The position numbers and the translations under genes were made by a program. From positions 1 through 13,387 of the forward strand of contig JACXVH010000025.1 in NCBI GenBank assembly GCA_014763515.1: a stretch of DNA of 13,387 nucleotides, in the 5' to 3' direction. Below, piece after piece: positions 1-7,795 of the stretch; the first letter of the stretch is position 1; each line of letters begins with the position of its first letter. The DNA is from Flavobacteriaceae bacterium. Its GTDB lineage: Bacteria > Bacteroidota > Bacteroidia > Flavobacteriales > Flavobacteriaceae. The notes beneath the pieces are model-generated. The model ran no database searches. It had not been told where the DNA came from and was given only the letters and a program-made list of their open reading frames with translations.

Positions 1-1
1 T

Positions 2-655
2 AAAACAGGTAATGATATAGGCTATGAAAGACATCCTTTGGCTTATTTAGTTGAAGCAGCAGATGATATTTGTTACACTATTATCGATTTTGAAGATGGA
101 ATTAATCTTGGATTGATTGATGAAGAATTTGCTTTAGAATACTTAATTAAATTAGTAAAAAACAATATCGATACTACAAAATATAATGAATTAAAAACAA
201 AAGAAGATCGAATTAGTTATTTAAGAGCTTTAGCCATTGGAAGTTTAATTAATGATGCCGTAAAAGTTTTTATGCAGAATGAAGAATTAATTTTAAAAGG
301 TGAATTTCCTTTTGCATTGATGGATAAAAGTCAATATCAAGCTCAAATGAATGATATCATCCAAATCAGTATAAAAAACGTATATCAAAGTAAAGAAGTA
401 ATAGAAAAAGAAGTTGCTGGATACAAAGTGATAAACGTTTTGTTAGATGTTTTTTGTTCGGCTTATAATAATAAAATTGAGGGTAGCGAATCTAATTATG
501 ATAAAATAGTTTTAAAACTTTTACCAGAACGTTTTCAATCAGAGAAAGAAGATGTTTACCAAAGACTTTTACATATATGTCATTATGTGTCTCTATTAAC
601 CGATGGTAAAGCATTGCAATTATATAATTTAATAACCGGAAGTGCTAAAGGTTAA
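2..655 (+). CDS. dgt: Deoxyguanosinetriphosphate triphosphohydrolase (dGTPase), C-terminal part
   Basis: The open frame runs in from the left edge without a start, so only about the last 217 residues are present. The opening residues include RHPLAYLVEAADDICYTIID, the conserved core of the dGTPase HD domain; the Asp in EAADD corresponds to the last metal-ligand Asp of the H...HD...D site, while the earlier His/HD residues lie outside the window. The rest is an all-helical C-terminal region typical of the family. The enzyme hydrolyses dGTP (and in some members other dNTPs) to the deoxynucleoside and triphosphate in the cytoplasm, affecting dNTP pools. A TTG at 38 is an internal codon, not a start, because homology continues upstream of it. 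The gene ends in TAA 70 bp before the next gene. The family call is firm; substrate preference cannot be read from this fragment. Confidence 0.9.
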   Translation, partial: KTGNDIGYERHPLAYLVEAADDICYTIIDFEDGINLGLIDEEFALEYLIKLVKNNIDTTKYNELKTKEDRISYLRALAIGSLINDAVKVFMQNEELILKGEFPFALMDKSQYQAQMNDIIQISIKNVYQSKEVIEKEVAGYKVINVLLDVFCSAYNNKIEGSESNYDKIVLKLLPERFQSEKEDVYQRLLHICHYVSLLTDGKALQLYNLITGSAKG

Positions 656-692
656 AGTTTTGCGAAAAATTTTAAATTTTCATCTAAAATGT

Positions 693-700
693 TAACTTTG
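693..700 (+). promoter_or_regulatory. Bacteroidota -7 promoter element (TAACTTTG)
   Basis: TAACTTTG matches the TAnnTTTG -7 consensus of the Bacteroidota primary sigma factor and ends 24 nt before the ATG at 725, giving a short leader. A TTTTG at 658-662 is the only upstream TTG-like -33 candidate, but it lies about 30 nt away, longer than the usual ~19-20, so only the -7 half is supported. Confidence 0.5.
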
Positions 701-724
701 TTCAAATTAACTTAATCCTAAATT

Positions 725-3700
725 ATGAGAAATAAATTACTTAGTACAATTTTCGTAGTAAGTATGTTGATGTTTTCTTGTGGCAAAGACAAGCAAGAAG
801 CAGAAACTACTGTAACAGAAGTTGAAACTACAACTCAAGAGCATGAGATTGCTGTTGATAGTACAACGCTAGAAAATTCAGAGTCAACTACAACTATTAA
901 AGAGGATGATTCTGTTAAATCTACCGCAGCAGTAGAATTAGATAAGAAGTTTATCAAGAATAACAAAATAGTTGATTTAGAAGCTGAAAAGATTAGAAAA
1001 CAGCATGAACAATTTTTAAATCAAAGTCCATTTAAAAATTCTTTAAGCATGTCAAAAGCTGAAAGAAAGTTGGCAGGGCTTGCTCCAAACAAATATTTTG
1101 AGCAAGAATGGGAATTGACTATGGACCCAAGTACTGGTAAGCCAGATATTCAAGGATTATATTCTTTGAGAAACCAACTAGCAGAAGAAAGAAAGCAAGC
1201 GTTGTTAAATAGAACTCCAGGAGATGCATCAGACAACCCATGGGTTGAAAGAGGTCCAAACAATGTTGGTGGTCGTGTCCGAGCAGTGATGTTTGATCCT
1301 AATGATCCAACTTATAAAACAGTCTTTGCTGGAGGTGTAAGTGGTGGATTATGGAAAAACACCGATATTACAAATAATTCTTCACAATGGACTTTAGTTA
1401 GTTTGCCAGATAATTTATCAGTTTCTTCAATTACTTATGACCCAAACAATACCAATACTTTTTATGTAGGTACTGGTGAATCATATGTTGGTGGAGATGT
1501 AAACGGAGATGGAGTATGGAAATCTACCGATGGAGGAAATACTTGGACAAATGTTTTTGGAGGTATCTCTGGACCTACGACTTTTGAATCAGCTGCTGTT
1601 GTTACAATTAATTCACCAGCAGGAATTGCTGGAAATTATGCATGTTATCCTACGACTGCTTTTGGTCCTACATTCTATAATGTCCTAAATACTGAAATTG
1701 AGTTGATAAGTGATGCTACGCCCCTAGGATGTAATGCAAATCCTGTTACAAATTCTTTAACAGGTAAGATTGCTTTAATTAGAAGAGGTACATGTTCTTT
1801 TGTTGAGAAAATTTTAAATGCTCAAAACGCTGGTGCTGTCGCAGTTATTATGATGAATAATGTAGCGGGCACACCTATTCCAATGGGAGGTACAGAACCT
1901 ACAGGCGTTAATATTCCTTCAGTTATGATCTCAAAAGAAGATGGAGACATTTTAGAAGCAGCAGTTTTAACGGGCGCAGTAAATGGTTCGTTAATTAATG
2001 GTGCAGGAACATTTACTGGGTTATTGGTACCTGGACAACAACATATCAACGATATCGTTGTAAGAAATAATGGAGGTGTTTCTGAGATTTTTGTTGCTGC
2101 TGGAGACGGTTATTACAGTTCTGCAAACTCTATAACATACTTAGGTGGTCCAGATTATGGATTATATAAATCAACAAATGGTGGAGCTTCATGGACTGAA
2201 GTTACTTTGCCGTTAACCTCAGGAGGCTATAAATATTGCCCAAATGATTTAGAAATTGGAGCAAACAATAAGTTATGGATGTCCACTACAAGTAGCTTTG
2301 TTTATGGAGAAGGTGGAGGAACTATTTTTTCATCTACAGATGGAACTAATTTTAATTTAACATACAGTATTCCTGGTGGTGATAGAACTCAAATTGCTCC
2401 ATCTATGACAAACGAGAATAAAGTATATGTTCTAGTTGAAGATGACGCTTCAAATGAGCCAGATATTTATTTAACGAATAATGGTTTTGGTTCGATTTCT
2501 CAACTTTCTGAACCAGCAAGTGATGGAGATATTACTACAACTGATTTTTGTAGAGGTCAAGCATTTTATGATTTAGTAATTAAAGTTGACCCTTCAAATG
2601 ACAATGTTGCATACATAGGAGGTATTAATTTACATAGAACCTCAAATAGCGGTTCTTCATGGGCAAAAATGTCTTCATGGTCATATGCATATTCATCGGG
2701 TCAATCTATTGTTCACTCAGATCAGCATGGAATCGCTTTTCATCCTACAAATTCAAATGCAGCTGTTTTTGGAAATGATGGGGGTGTTTATTATTCAACA
2801 AATCTATCTGGAGCTTCTACTTCAAGTACAGCAATTTCAGCTAGAAATAACGGGTTAAATATTACCCAGTTCTACAGTGTTGGTGTTGCTCCAACAGCTG
2901 CTGTAAGTGGACTTTCATCAGGAGATTACTTTGCAGCTGGTGCTCAAGATAATGGAACACAGTATTTCGAAAATGTAAGTACTGGTATTAATGGAAGTGT
3001 TAGATCTCAAAGTGGGGATGGTGCATTTACAATGATGGATCAAGGTAGTGACAAGTACTATATTTCTAATTATGTTTACAATGGTTCTGTTAATTACAGA
3101 TTAATGGTTTCACCGTTTACTGTTAGAACAATAAATTCAGAAAGCGCTTCAAATGGAGCATTTATTGCGCCAATGGTTTTAGATTCTAATTTAGATATTC
3201 TTTATGCTGATTACTCAGCTACTTCTCCTGCAATTAGAAGATATAAAAATTTAAAAACAGGAACTGTTAATAAAACTTCTTTAACAAATGCAACATTCTT
3301 AACAGCAGCCCCGACAGCATTTGCGGTTTCGCCATATACGACGACTTCTACCACACTTCTTGTGGGGACAAGATTAGGAAAGCTAATAAAAATAACAGGG
3401 GCAAATTTGTTTCCATCATGGTCTGAAATAACAGGACCAAGTTTTGTTGGAAGTGTTTCAGATGTTGAATATGGTCAAACAGAAAACGATATTTTTGTAA
3501 CAATGCACAACTATAATGTTGTTAGCGTTTGGTATTCTGCAGATGGTGGAGCTACTTGGTCAAATAAAGAAGGTAATTTACCTGATATACCAGTAAAATG
3601 TATTTTACAAAATCCATTAAACCTTGATGAAGTAATCATTGGAACAGAACTTGGTGTTTGGTATACTAATAACTTTAGTGCTGCTTCTCCAACATGGAAT

Positions 3701-4087
3701 CAATCTTACAATGGTATGAGTAATGTAAAAGTTACAGATCTTGATTTAAGAAATGATAATGTTGTTTATGCTGCTACTTATGGAAGAGGAATTTTCTCTG
3801 GACAATTTACAAGTCAGCCTTTACATTCTGATGGATTTGTTAAAACTAATTTAGTAACTGTTTATCCAAATCCAGCGACTGATATTTTAATAATTAATGT
3901 TAAAGACTTTAGTGGTAATATGAATGTTGAGTTATACGATGTTAAAGGTCAAAAAGTATTATCGCAAAATGAAGCTAATTTTTCTAATGAGAAATCTATT
4001 AACATTAGTTCATTAGCAGCTGGTATTTATGTTTTAAAAGTAAATGCTGATAATTTATCTTATACTCAAAAAGTAATTAAGAAATAA
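725..4087 (+). CDS. Large exported beta-propeller protein with PA domain and T9SS type A sorting domain
   Basis: The 1120-residue product is a surface or secreted protein. Residues 1-19 form a signal peptide ending in a loose lipobox (MFSC, Cys19), followed by CGKDKQEAE and an acidic Thr/Ser/Glu-rich linker to about residue 70. Asp-box/BNR motifs (S-x-D-x-G-x-T-W type) occur at 267-274, 483-490, 537-543 (degenerate), 639-646 and 938-945, indicating a sortilin/BNR-like beta-propeller. A protease-associated (PA) domain lies at about 287-430 between the first two Asp boxes, with KIALIRRGTCSFVEKILNAQ and GAVAVIMMNN as its hallmarks. Residues 1047-1120 are a T9SS type A C-terminal domain (YPNPATD, ELYDVKGQKV, LAAGIYVLKV, terminal KK). 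No catalytic protease or glycosidase motif was recognised, so the function is unknown; binding or degradation of extracellular polymers is a guess. It appears monocistronic, with its own -7 element and a terminator. Confidence 0.88.
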   Translation: MRNKLLSTIFVVSMLMFSCGKDKQEAETTVTEVETTTQEHEIAVDSTTLENSESTTTIKEDDSVKSTAAVELDKKFIKNNKIVDLEAEKIRKQHEQFLNQSPFKNSLSMSKAERKLAGLAPNKYFEQEWELTMDPSTGKPDIQGLYSLRNQLAEERKQALLNRTPGDASDNPWVERGPNNVGGRVRAVMFDPNDPTYKTVFAGGVSGGLWKNTDITNNSSQWTLVSLPDNLSVSSITYDPNNTNTFYVGTGESYVGGDVNGDGVWKSTDGGNTWTNVFGGISGPTTFESAAVVTINSPAGIAGNYACYPTTAFGPTFYNVLNTEIELISDATPLGCNANPVTNSLTGKIALIRRGTCSFVEKILNAQNAGAVAVIMMNNVAGTPIPMGGTEPTGVNIPSVMISKEDGDILEAAVLTGAVNGSLINGAGTFTGLLVPGQQHINDIVVRNNGGVSEIFVAAGDGYYSSANSITYLGGPDYGLYKSTNGGASWTEVTLPLTSGGYKYCPNDLEIGANNKLWMSTTSSFVYGEGGGTIFSSTDGTNFNLTYSIPGGDRTQIAPSMTNENKVYVLVEDDASNEPDIYLTNNGFGSISQLSEPASDGDITTTDFCRGQAFYDLVIKVDPSNDNVAYIGGINLHRTSNSGSSWAKMSSWSYAYSSGQSIVHSDQHGIAFHPTNSNAAVFGNDGGVYYSTNLSGASTSSTAISARNNGLNITQFYSVGVAPTAAVSGLSSGDYFAAGAQDNGTQYFENVSTGINGSVRSQSGDGAFTMMDQGSDKYYISNYVYNGSVNYRLMVSPFTVRTINSESASNGAFIAPMVLDSNLDILYADYSATSPAIRRYKNLKTGTVNKTSLTNATFLTAAPTAFAVSPYTTTSTTLLVGTRLGKLIKITGANLFPSWSEITGPSFVGSVSDVEYGQTENDIFVTMHNYNVVSVWYSADGGATWSNKEGNLPDIPVKCILQNPLNLDEVIIGTELGVWYTNNFSAASPTWNQSYNGMSNVKVTDLDLRNDNVVYAATYGRGIFSGQFTSQPLHSDGFVKTNLVTVYPNPATDILIINVKDFSGNMNVELYDVKGQKVLSQNEANFSNEKSINISSLAAGIYVLKVNADNLSYTQKVIKK

Positions 4088-4105
4088 TTTTTCTAAATAA
4101 GATTA

Positions 4106-4136
4106 AAAAAAGGGCTTCATCTTGAAGCCCTTTTTT
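4106..4136. terminator. Bidirectional intrinsic terminator
   Basis: A perfect 14-bp stem (arms 4106-4119 and 4123-4136, core AGGGCTTCA/TGAAGCCCT) closes a 3-nt TCT loop, with an A-tract on the left arm and a T-tract on the right. It lies between convergent genes and suits both strands; the right arm overlaps the stop codon of the minus-strand lipoprotein gene. Confidence 0.92.
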
Positions 4137-4584
4137 ATTTTAATGATCGTAGTGTGTTACTTAAGGTTACTTTAAAAACGCTTTTGTTGTCTTCATGCTT
4201 TTTCATAACATAAATATATTTATGTTTGCTAGCGTCTTTTGGTTCTATGACAATTTCTTCTTTAGTAAAATTATCAAAGATTGTTATAAGAGATTGATTG
4301 TCAAATGCAAAGCTTGCAGCATACTGCCTTTTCAAATTTGTAATGGGATATTGAGAATAAATAGTTTTTGAATTTTGGGTAGCGGTTATTTTTTCTCCTT
4401 TAAAACCTTGAGTTAAAATAATAACACTTTTGTTTTCTTCAAAAGCATTTTTACTCTTCAAAAAAGAATTTATATAGTTTTCACTGGCACTCGCAAAATC
4501 ATCTCTAGTTTGAAATTTGCTTGAACTTGTTGAACTACACATCATAAAAAGTTGGGCAATAGTTACAATAAAGATCTTTTTCAT
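4135..4584 (-). CDS. Small putative lipoprotein of unknown function
   Basis: This 149-residue protein is not recognised as a member of a named family. The N-terminus (MKKIFIVTIAQLFMMC) is a short basic-plus-hydrophobic signal with Cys16 as the likely lipidation site, although MMC is a loose lipobox; a Ser/Thr-rich stretch follows directly. The remainder is soluble, Lys/Ser/Asn-rich, and probably mainly beta strand (for example KSVIILTQGF, SLITIFDNF, YIYVMKK). Attachment to a membrane facing the periplasm or surface is inferred. A TAATTTTG element stands 21 nt upstream of the ATG, so it is likely transcribed alone. Its stop lies in the shared terminator with the large propeller-protein gene, which is convergent, so the two need not be functionally linked. 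Confidence 0.68.
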   Translation of the reverse strand: MKKIFIVTIAQLFMMCSSTSSSKFQTRDDFASASENYINSFLKSKNAFEENKSVIILTQGFKGEKITATQNSKTIYSQYPITNLKRQYAASFAFDNQSLITIFDNFTKEEIVIEPKDASKHKYIYVMKKHEDNKSVFKVTLSNTLRSLK

Positions 4585-4605
4585 GTTTTCAAATTTTATT
4601 CTTTA

Positions 4606-4613
4606 CAAAATTA
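4606..4613 (-). promoter_or_regulatory. Bacteroidota -7 element for the lipoprotein gene
   Basis: Read on the minus strand this is TAATTTTG, an exact TAnnTTTG match ending 21 nt before the ATG at 4584. No clear -33 TTG was found at the usual spacing. In such AT-rich DNA, chance matches are possible. Confidence 0.4.
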
Positions 4614-4637
4614 AACGACCAAAAACTGAAACTATTA

Positions 4638-4645
4638 TATCTTTG
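4638..4645 (+). promoter_or_regulatory. Bacteroidota -7 element immediately before the GDPD gene
   Basis: TATCTTTG matches TAnnTTTG exactly and ends only 5 nt before the ATG at 4651, so the transcript would start at or next to the start codon. No good -33 element is visible. Confidence 0.5.
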
Positions 4646-4650
4646 TAGGA

Positions 4651-5331
4651 ATGTTTTATAAAATTGCACATAGAGGAGCATCGGGATATATAGTCGAAAA
4701 CACACTCGAATCAATTCAAAAAGCTATTGATTTAGATGCTGATGGAATTGAATTAGATGTACATGTTTGTGCTTCTGGAGAAGTTGTTGTTTTTCATGAC
4801 TTCACTTTAGATAGGCTCACAAATGTTTTAGGGCCAATATCTAGTTTTTCTTTAGAAGAATTAAAGCAATTAAGAATTAAAGATAAATACTGCATTCCTA
4901 CTCTTCATGAAGTTTTAGAATTGACTTACAATAAATGTTGGCTGAATATTGAATTAAAGGGAGAAAATACAGCTTTACTAACGTATGAATTATTAGAAGA
5001 ATTTTGCAGTAAAAGAAATTATGATAAAGCTAATTTTTTAATTTCCAGTTTTCAATTAAAAGAATTAGAAGCATTTTCTAAATTGAGTAAAGATTATAAT
5101 CTTGCTGTTTTAACACAAGCTAGTTTGGAACAAGCTATTGAAATTGCGTCTAAAATTGACGCAGAAGCAATTCATCCTCATTTCTCTTTATTAACTGAAG
5201 AAAGCTGTTTAAATGCTAAAAATAGCGGCTTTAAAATTAATACCTGGACAGTTAATGAAATAGTTGATATAGAACATGTAAAAAGATTTCCAATTGATGG
5301 AATAATCTCTGATTTCCCTGATCGAATATGA
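4651..5331 (+). CDS. Glycerophosphodiester phosphodiesterase (cytoplasmic GDPD)
   Basis: The 226-residue protein is a single GDPD TIM-barrel domain of normal length for the short bacterial (UgpQ-like) form. Signature residues are visible: HRG at 7-9, EN at 16-17, the metal-binding E34-x-D36 in DGIELDVH, and H49 in VVFHD, then LDRLTN. Later segments (WLNIELKG, NTWTVNE, DGIISDFPD) match the barrel's C-terminal strands. It hydrolyses glycerophosphodiesters to glycerol-3-phosphate plus the alcohol, feeding phospholipid turnover. There is no signal peptide, so it should be cytoplasmic. The start is fixed by the HRG motif only seven residues in and by a -7 element directly upstream. Its TGA stop overlaps the next gene's ATG (ATGA), which indicates translational coupling. 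Confidence 0.93.
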   Translation: MFYKIAHRGASGYIVENTLESIQKAIDLDADGIELDVHVCASGEVVVFHDFTLDRLTNVLGPISSFSLEELKQLRIKDKYCIPTLHEVLELTYNKCWLNIELKGENTALLTYELLEEFCSKRNYDKANFLISSFQLKELEAFSKLSKDYNLAVLTQASLEQAIEIASKIDAEAIHPHFSLLTEESCLNAKNSGFKINTWTVNEIVDIEHVKRFPIDGIISDFPDRI

Positions 5332-6536
5332 ATTCAAAATATGATATAATAATTATTGGTGGTGGAGCAGCAGGTTTCTTTGCTGCCATTAATATAATGG
5401 AAAAAAATCCAAGTTATAAAGTTGGTATTTTAGAAAGAGGGAAAGAAGTTTTAACAAAAGTTAAAGTTTCAGGAGGTGGAAGATGTAATGTAACTCATGC
5501 TTGTTTTATTCCAAATGATTTAGCAAAATTTTACCCAAGAGGAGAAAAAGAATTACGAGGGCCTTTTCATCAGTTTTGTTCAGGAGATACTATTGAATGG
5601 TTTGATAAGAGAGGCGTTGAACTTAAAATTGAAGAAGATGGAAGAATGTTTCCTATAACAGACTCTTCTCAAACCATAATCGATTGTTTTTTAGAAGAAG
5701 CAAGAAATAAAAAAATAGACGTATTAACGAACCAAAGTGTTAAATCATTATTTCCTTCAAATAATTTTTGGAAAATTGAAACAACTTCGGATATTTTTGC
5801 TTGTAAAAAAACTGTTGTAGCGACTGGAAGTAACACTAAAATTTGGGACTTTTTATCTGAATTAGGACATTCGATTGTTTCTCCAGTTCCATCGTTGTTT
5901 ACTTTTAATATTAAAGACGAACGCATTAAGAATTTGATGGGAGTTAGTGCAAATGCGTCTGTAAAAGTAAAAGGAACGAATTTAAAAGCTTCAGGACCAT
6001 TACTTATTACACATTGGGGAATGAGTGGACCTGCAATTCTTAGATTATCTGCTTGGGGAGCAAGAGAACTTTTTGATTTGAATTATCATTTTACCATTCA
6101 AGTAAATTGGCTCAAAGATTTTAATTTTGAAGAAGCATTAGACGCATTAAATAGTATTAAATTAGAAAATGCAAAGAAGCAAGTCGATAAGTTTTGCCCA
6201 TTTGATTTTCCAAAGCGTTTGTGGGAATCTTTACTTGCTGCTTCTAATATAAATTTAACTACAAAATGGGCAGATTTGTCTAAAAAACAACTCACAATAT
6301 TATCAGAACAATTAACAAATGGACAATTTCAAGTAAACGGAAAAAGTACATTTAAAGAAGAATTTGTAACTGCTGGTGGGGTTGATTTGAAAGAAGTTAA
6401 TTTTAAAACAATGGAAAGTAAAATATTGCCTGATTTATATTTTGCTGGTGAGGTTTTGAATATTGATGCTATTACTGGTGGATTTAATTTTCAAAATGCT
6501 TGGACAACTGGTTTTATAGTTTCTCAAAACATATAA
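5328..6536 (+). CDS. HI0933/YhiN-family FAD-dependent oxidoreductase
   Basis: This 402-residue flavoprotein has an N-terminal Rossmann dinucleotide-binding motif (IIIIGGGAAGFFAA, glycines 11-13 and 16) with an acidic residue at the end of the second strand (LERG, about 36). The family-specific SGGGRCNVTH follows at 48-57, and the C-terminal FAD-contacting segment AGEVLNIDAITGGFNFQ begins near 373. The middle part (LLITHWGMSGPAIL) matches the insertion domain of the family annotated as NAD(P)/FAD-dependent oxidoreductase or aminoacetone-oxidase-like. The physiological substrate of most members is unknown and cannot be inferred here. It overlaps the GDPD gene by 4 nt and ends at a strong terminator, so the two genes form an operon. 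Whether they share a pathway is unclear. Confidence 0.9.
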   Translation: MNSKYDIIIIGGGAAGFFAAINIMEKNPSYKVGILERGKEVLTKVKVSGGGRCNVTHACFIPNDLAKFYPRGEKELRGPFHQFCSGDTIEWFDKRGVELKIEEDGRMFPITDSSQTIIDCFLEEARNKKIDVLTNQSVKSLFPSNNFWKIETTSDIFACKKTVVATGSNTKIWDFLSELGHSIVSPVPSLFTFNIKDERIKNLMGVSANASVKVKGTNLKASGPLLITHWGMSGPAILRLSAWGARELFDLNYHFTIQVNWLKDFNFEEALDALNSIKLENAKKQVDKFCPFDFPKRLWESLLAASNINLTTKWADLSKKQLTILSEQLTNGQFQVNGKSTFKEEFVTAGGVDLKEVNFKTMESKILPDLYFAGEVLNIDAITGGFNFQNAWTTGFIVSQNI

Positions 6537-6537
6537 A

Positions 6538-6562
6538 AAAAATCGGCTTTATGCCGATTTTT
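6538..6562. terminator. Compact bidirectional terminator
   Basis: A perfect 10-bp stem (6538-6547 with 6553-6562, core ATCGGC/GCCGAT) closes a TTTAT loop and is flanked by A- and T-tracts. It starts one base after the flavoprotein stop codon, and its right arm overlaps the stop codon of the convergent helix-hairpin-helix gene. Confidence 0.92.
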
Positions 6563-7115
6563 ATTTTTCTCTTCCACCCTCTAGTGTATTTTGCCATTCT
6601 TTAAGTTCATCCCATTTTCCTTCAAAAGCTAGTTTTGCTTGTCTAGGCCAAGTACCAGGATCATGAAATTGAAATCGATCGCCAGCCTTTGTTAAAATCT
6701 CTTTGCATCGGTCTACTGAAGTTTCTGAAAGCGCTTTCCAAGTAAGAATTCCAGAGGTTTTAAATAATTCTTCAATTTTCGGACCAATTCCTTCAATTAC
6801 TTTAAAGTCATTTTCATTAATTTTTTTTCCAAAAATCATTTTTGCATAAGAAGCATCAAAAACCAAATTTGTTTCAATTGATAATGTACTTTCTGAGTTG
6901 ACTTCAATTCGGTTTTCTTTACCTCCTTGTTGGTTTCTCATTTTTTCTAAATCTAACCTCAATTGCGAATTCATACGTTTATAATTATTCAAGTCGTCAC
7001 GCAATGAGATGAGTTCTTCTTTTGAATTATTATTACCTATCTTCCCAAAAAAGTAGCCTAATACTACACTTATAAGTCCAACCAATAAAGGGATTAAAAT
7101 ACAAGGAATGCTCAT
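6561..7115 (-). CDS. Membrane-anchored helix-hairpin-helix domain protein
   Basis: The 184-residue protein has one hydrophobic segment at about 5-24, a likely coiled-coil at about 31-62 (heptad-like Leu/Ile spacing, charged), a Ser/Asn-rich linker, and a C-terminal helix-hairpin-helix-like domain. The HhH signature IEGIGPKIEELF falls at 107-118, and a conserved tail DPGTWPRQAKLAFEGKWDEL at about 152-171. Such domains resemble the predicted flap-endonuclease/L21-like 5' DNA nuclease domain found in many Bacteroidota proteins; no catalytic residues can be assigned. It lies 22 bp downstream of the OmpA-family gene on the same strand, with no terminator between, so co-transcription is likely. One possible role is linking an envelope protein to a nucleic acid or another protein, but that is speculative. 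Confidence 0.82.
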   Translation of the reverse strand: MSIPCILIPLLVGLISVVLGYFFGKIGNNNSKEELISLRDDLNNYKRMNSQLRLDLEKMRNQQGGKENRIEVNSESTLSIETNLVFDASYAKMIFGKKINENDFKVIEGIGPKIEELFKTSGILTWKALSETSVDRCKEILTKAGDRFQFHDPGTWPRQAKLAFEGKWDELKEWQNTLEGGREK

Positions 7116-7137
7116 TTGTTAGTAGATTAGTTAATGA

Positions 7138-7719
7138 TTATTTAATTAATATTTCTGCTCTTCTATTTTTAGCTCTCCCTTCTTCATTGTCATTATTTGC
7201 TATAGGTTCTTTATCTTCTCTAGATTCAATAATAATTTTTGATGAATCTACACCTAAACTTACCAAGTAGTTTTTTGCGAATTCTGCACGCTTAATAGAG
7301 TAAAATTGATTTGTGTTATTAGGACCAGTGGTGTTATCGGAATGCCCTGTAATGAGTATTTTACTATTTTCAACATGATTGATGTATTCGATTATTTTTT
7401 GAATTCCATCAACTTCACTTTTTGAAAAGTCAATCTCAGATTTACCTGTATTAAAGTATAATCGAACAGGGTTGTTATTTATTTCCGATTTAATTTTTTC
7501 CCATTTTTCAATAGGTGAAGAGGGCGAGATTTCTTCAGTTTTAGAATCAACTGGTAAAATGATTTCTTTCACCTTTTCATTATTGATACTACTATTGTTT
7601 TCTATAGTGGTATTAATAGTTTTTTGATTATTATTTGAACAACAAAAGCTGCTTTGAGCCCAAGTTCCGATGATGAGTGTAGATAGAAAAAATAAAAAGT
7701 AAAGTACTTTTTTTGTCAT
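7138..7719 (-). CDS. OmpA-family peptidoglycan-binding protein
   Basis: The 193-residue exported protein has a signal peptide (MTKKVLYFLFFLSTLIIGTWAQ, predicted cleavage after Ala21), a low-complexity Asn/Ser/Glu linker to about residue 70, and a C-terminal OmpA domain at about 85-193. The domain shows VRLYFNTGKSEID, the ITGHSDNTTGPNNTNQFYSI core, and KNRRAEI. D128 (in GHSD) and R144 (in KRAE) align with the Asp/Arg pair that binds the diaminopimelate of peptidoglycan in OmpA proteins. There is no beta-barrel N-terminus, so it is a small periplasmic tether, not a porin. A CC pair at 26-27 lies beyond the signal and is not a convincing lipobox. It is the first gene of a pair with the helix-hairpin-helix gene and has a TATTTTTG element 22 nt upstream. 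Confidence 0.9.
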   Translation of the reverse strand: MTKKVLYFLFFLSTLIIGTWAQSSFCCSNNNQKTINTTIENNSSINNEKVKEIILPVDSKTEEISPSSPIEKWEKIKSEINNNPVRLYFNTGKSEIDFSKSEVDGIQKIIEYINHVENSKILITGHSDNTTGPNNTNQFYSIKRAEFAKNYLVSLGVDSSKIIIESREDKEPIANNDNEEGRAKNRRAEILIK

Positions 7720-7741
7720 AGCTTTACATTTCGATTATTAT

Positions 7742-7749
7742 CAAAAATA
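7742..7749 (-). promoter_or_regulatory. Bacteroidota -7 element for the OmpA/HhH pair
   Basis: On the minus strand this reads TATTTTTG (TAnnTTTG), ending 22 nt before the ATG at 7719. A TTTTTTTG lies 11 nt further upstream, too close for a standard -33 box. The surroundings are very AT-rich, so confidence is limited. Confidence 0.4.
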
Positions 7750-7795
7750 TAAAAAATTAACAAAAAAATAATTTTATATTCTAAATTTTAAATAA

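Noticed and set aside
1822..2049. Minus-strand open frame opposite the PA domain
   Set aside because: It lies fully within a well-supported plus-strand coding domain and has no independent features.
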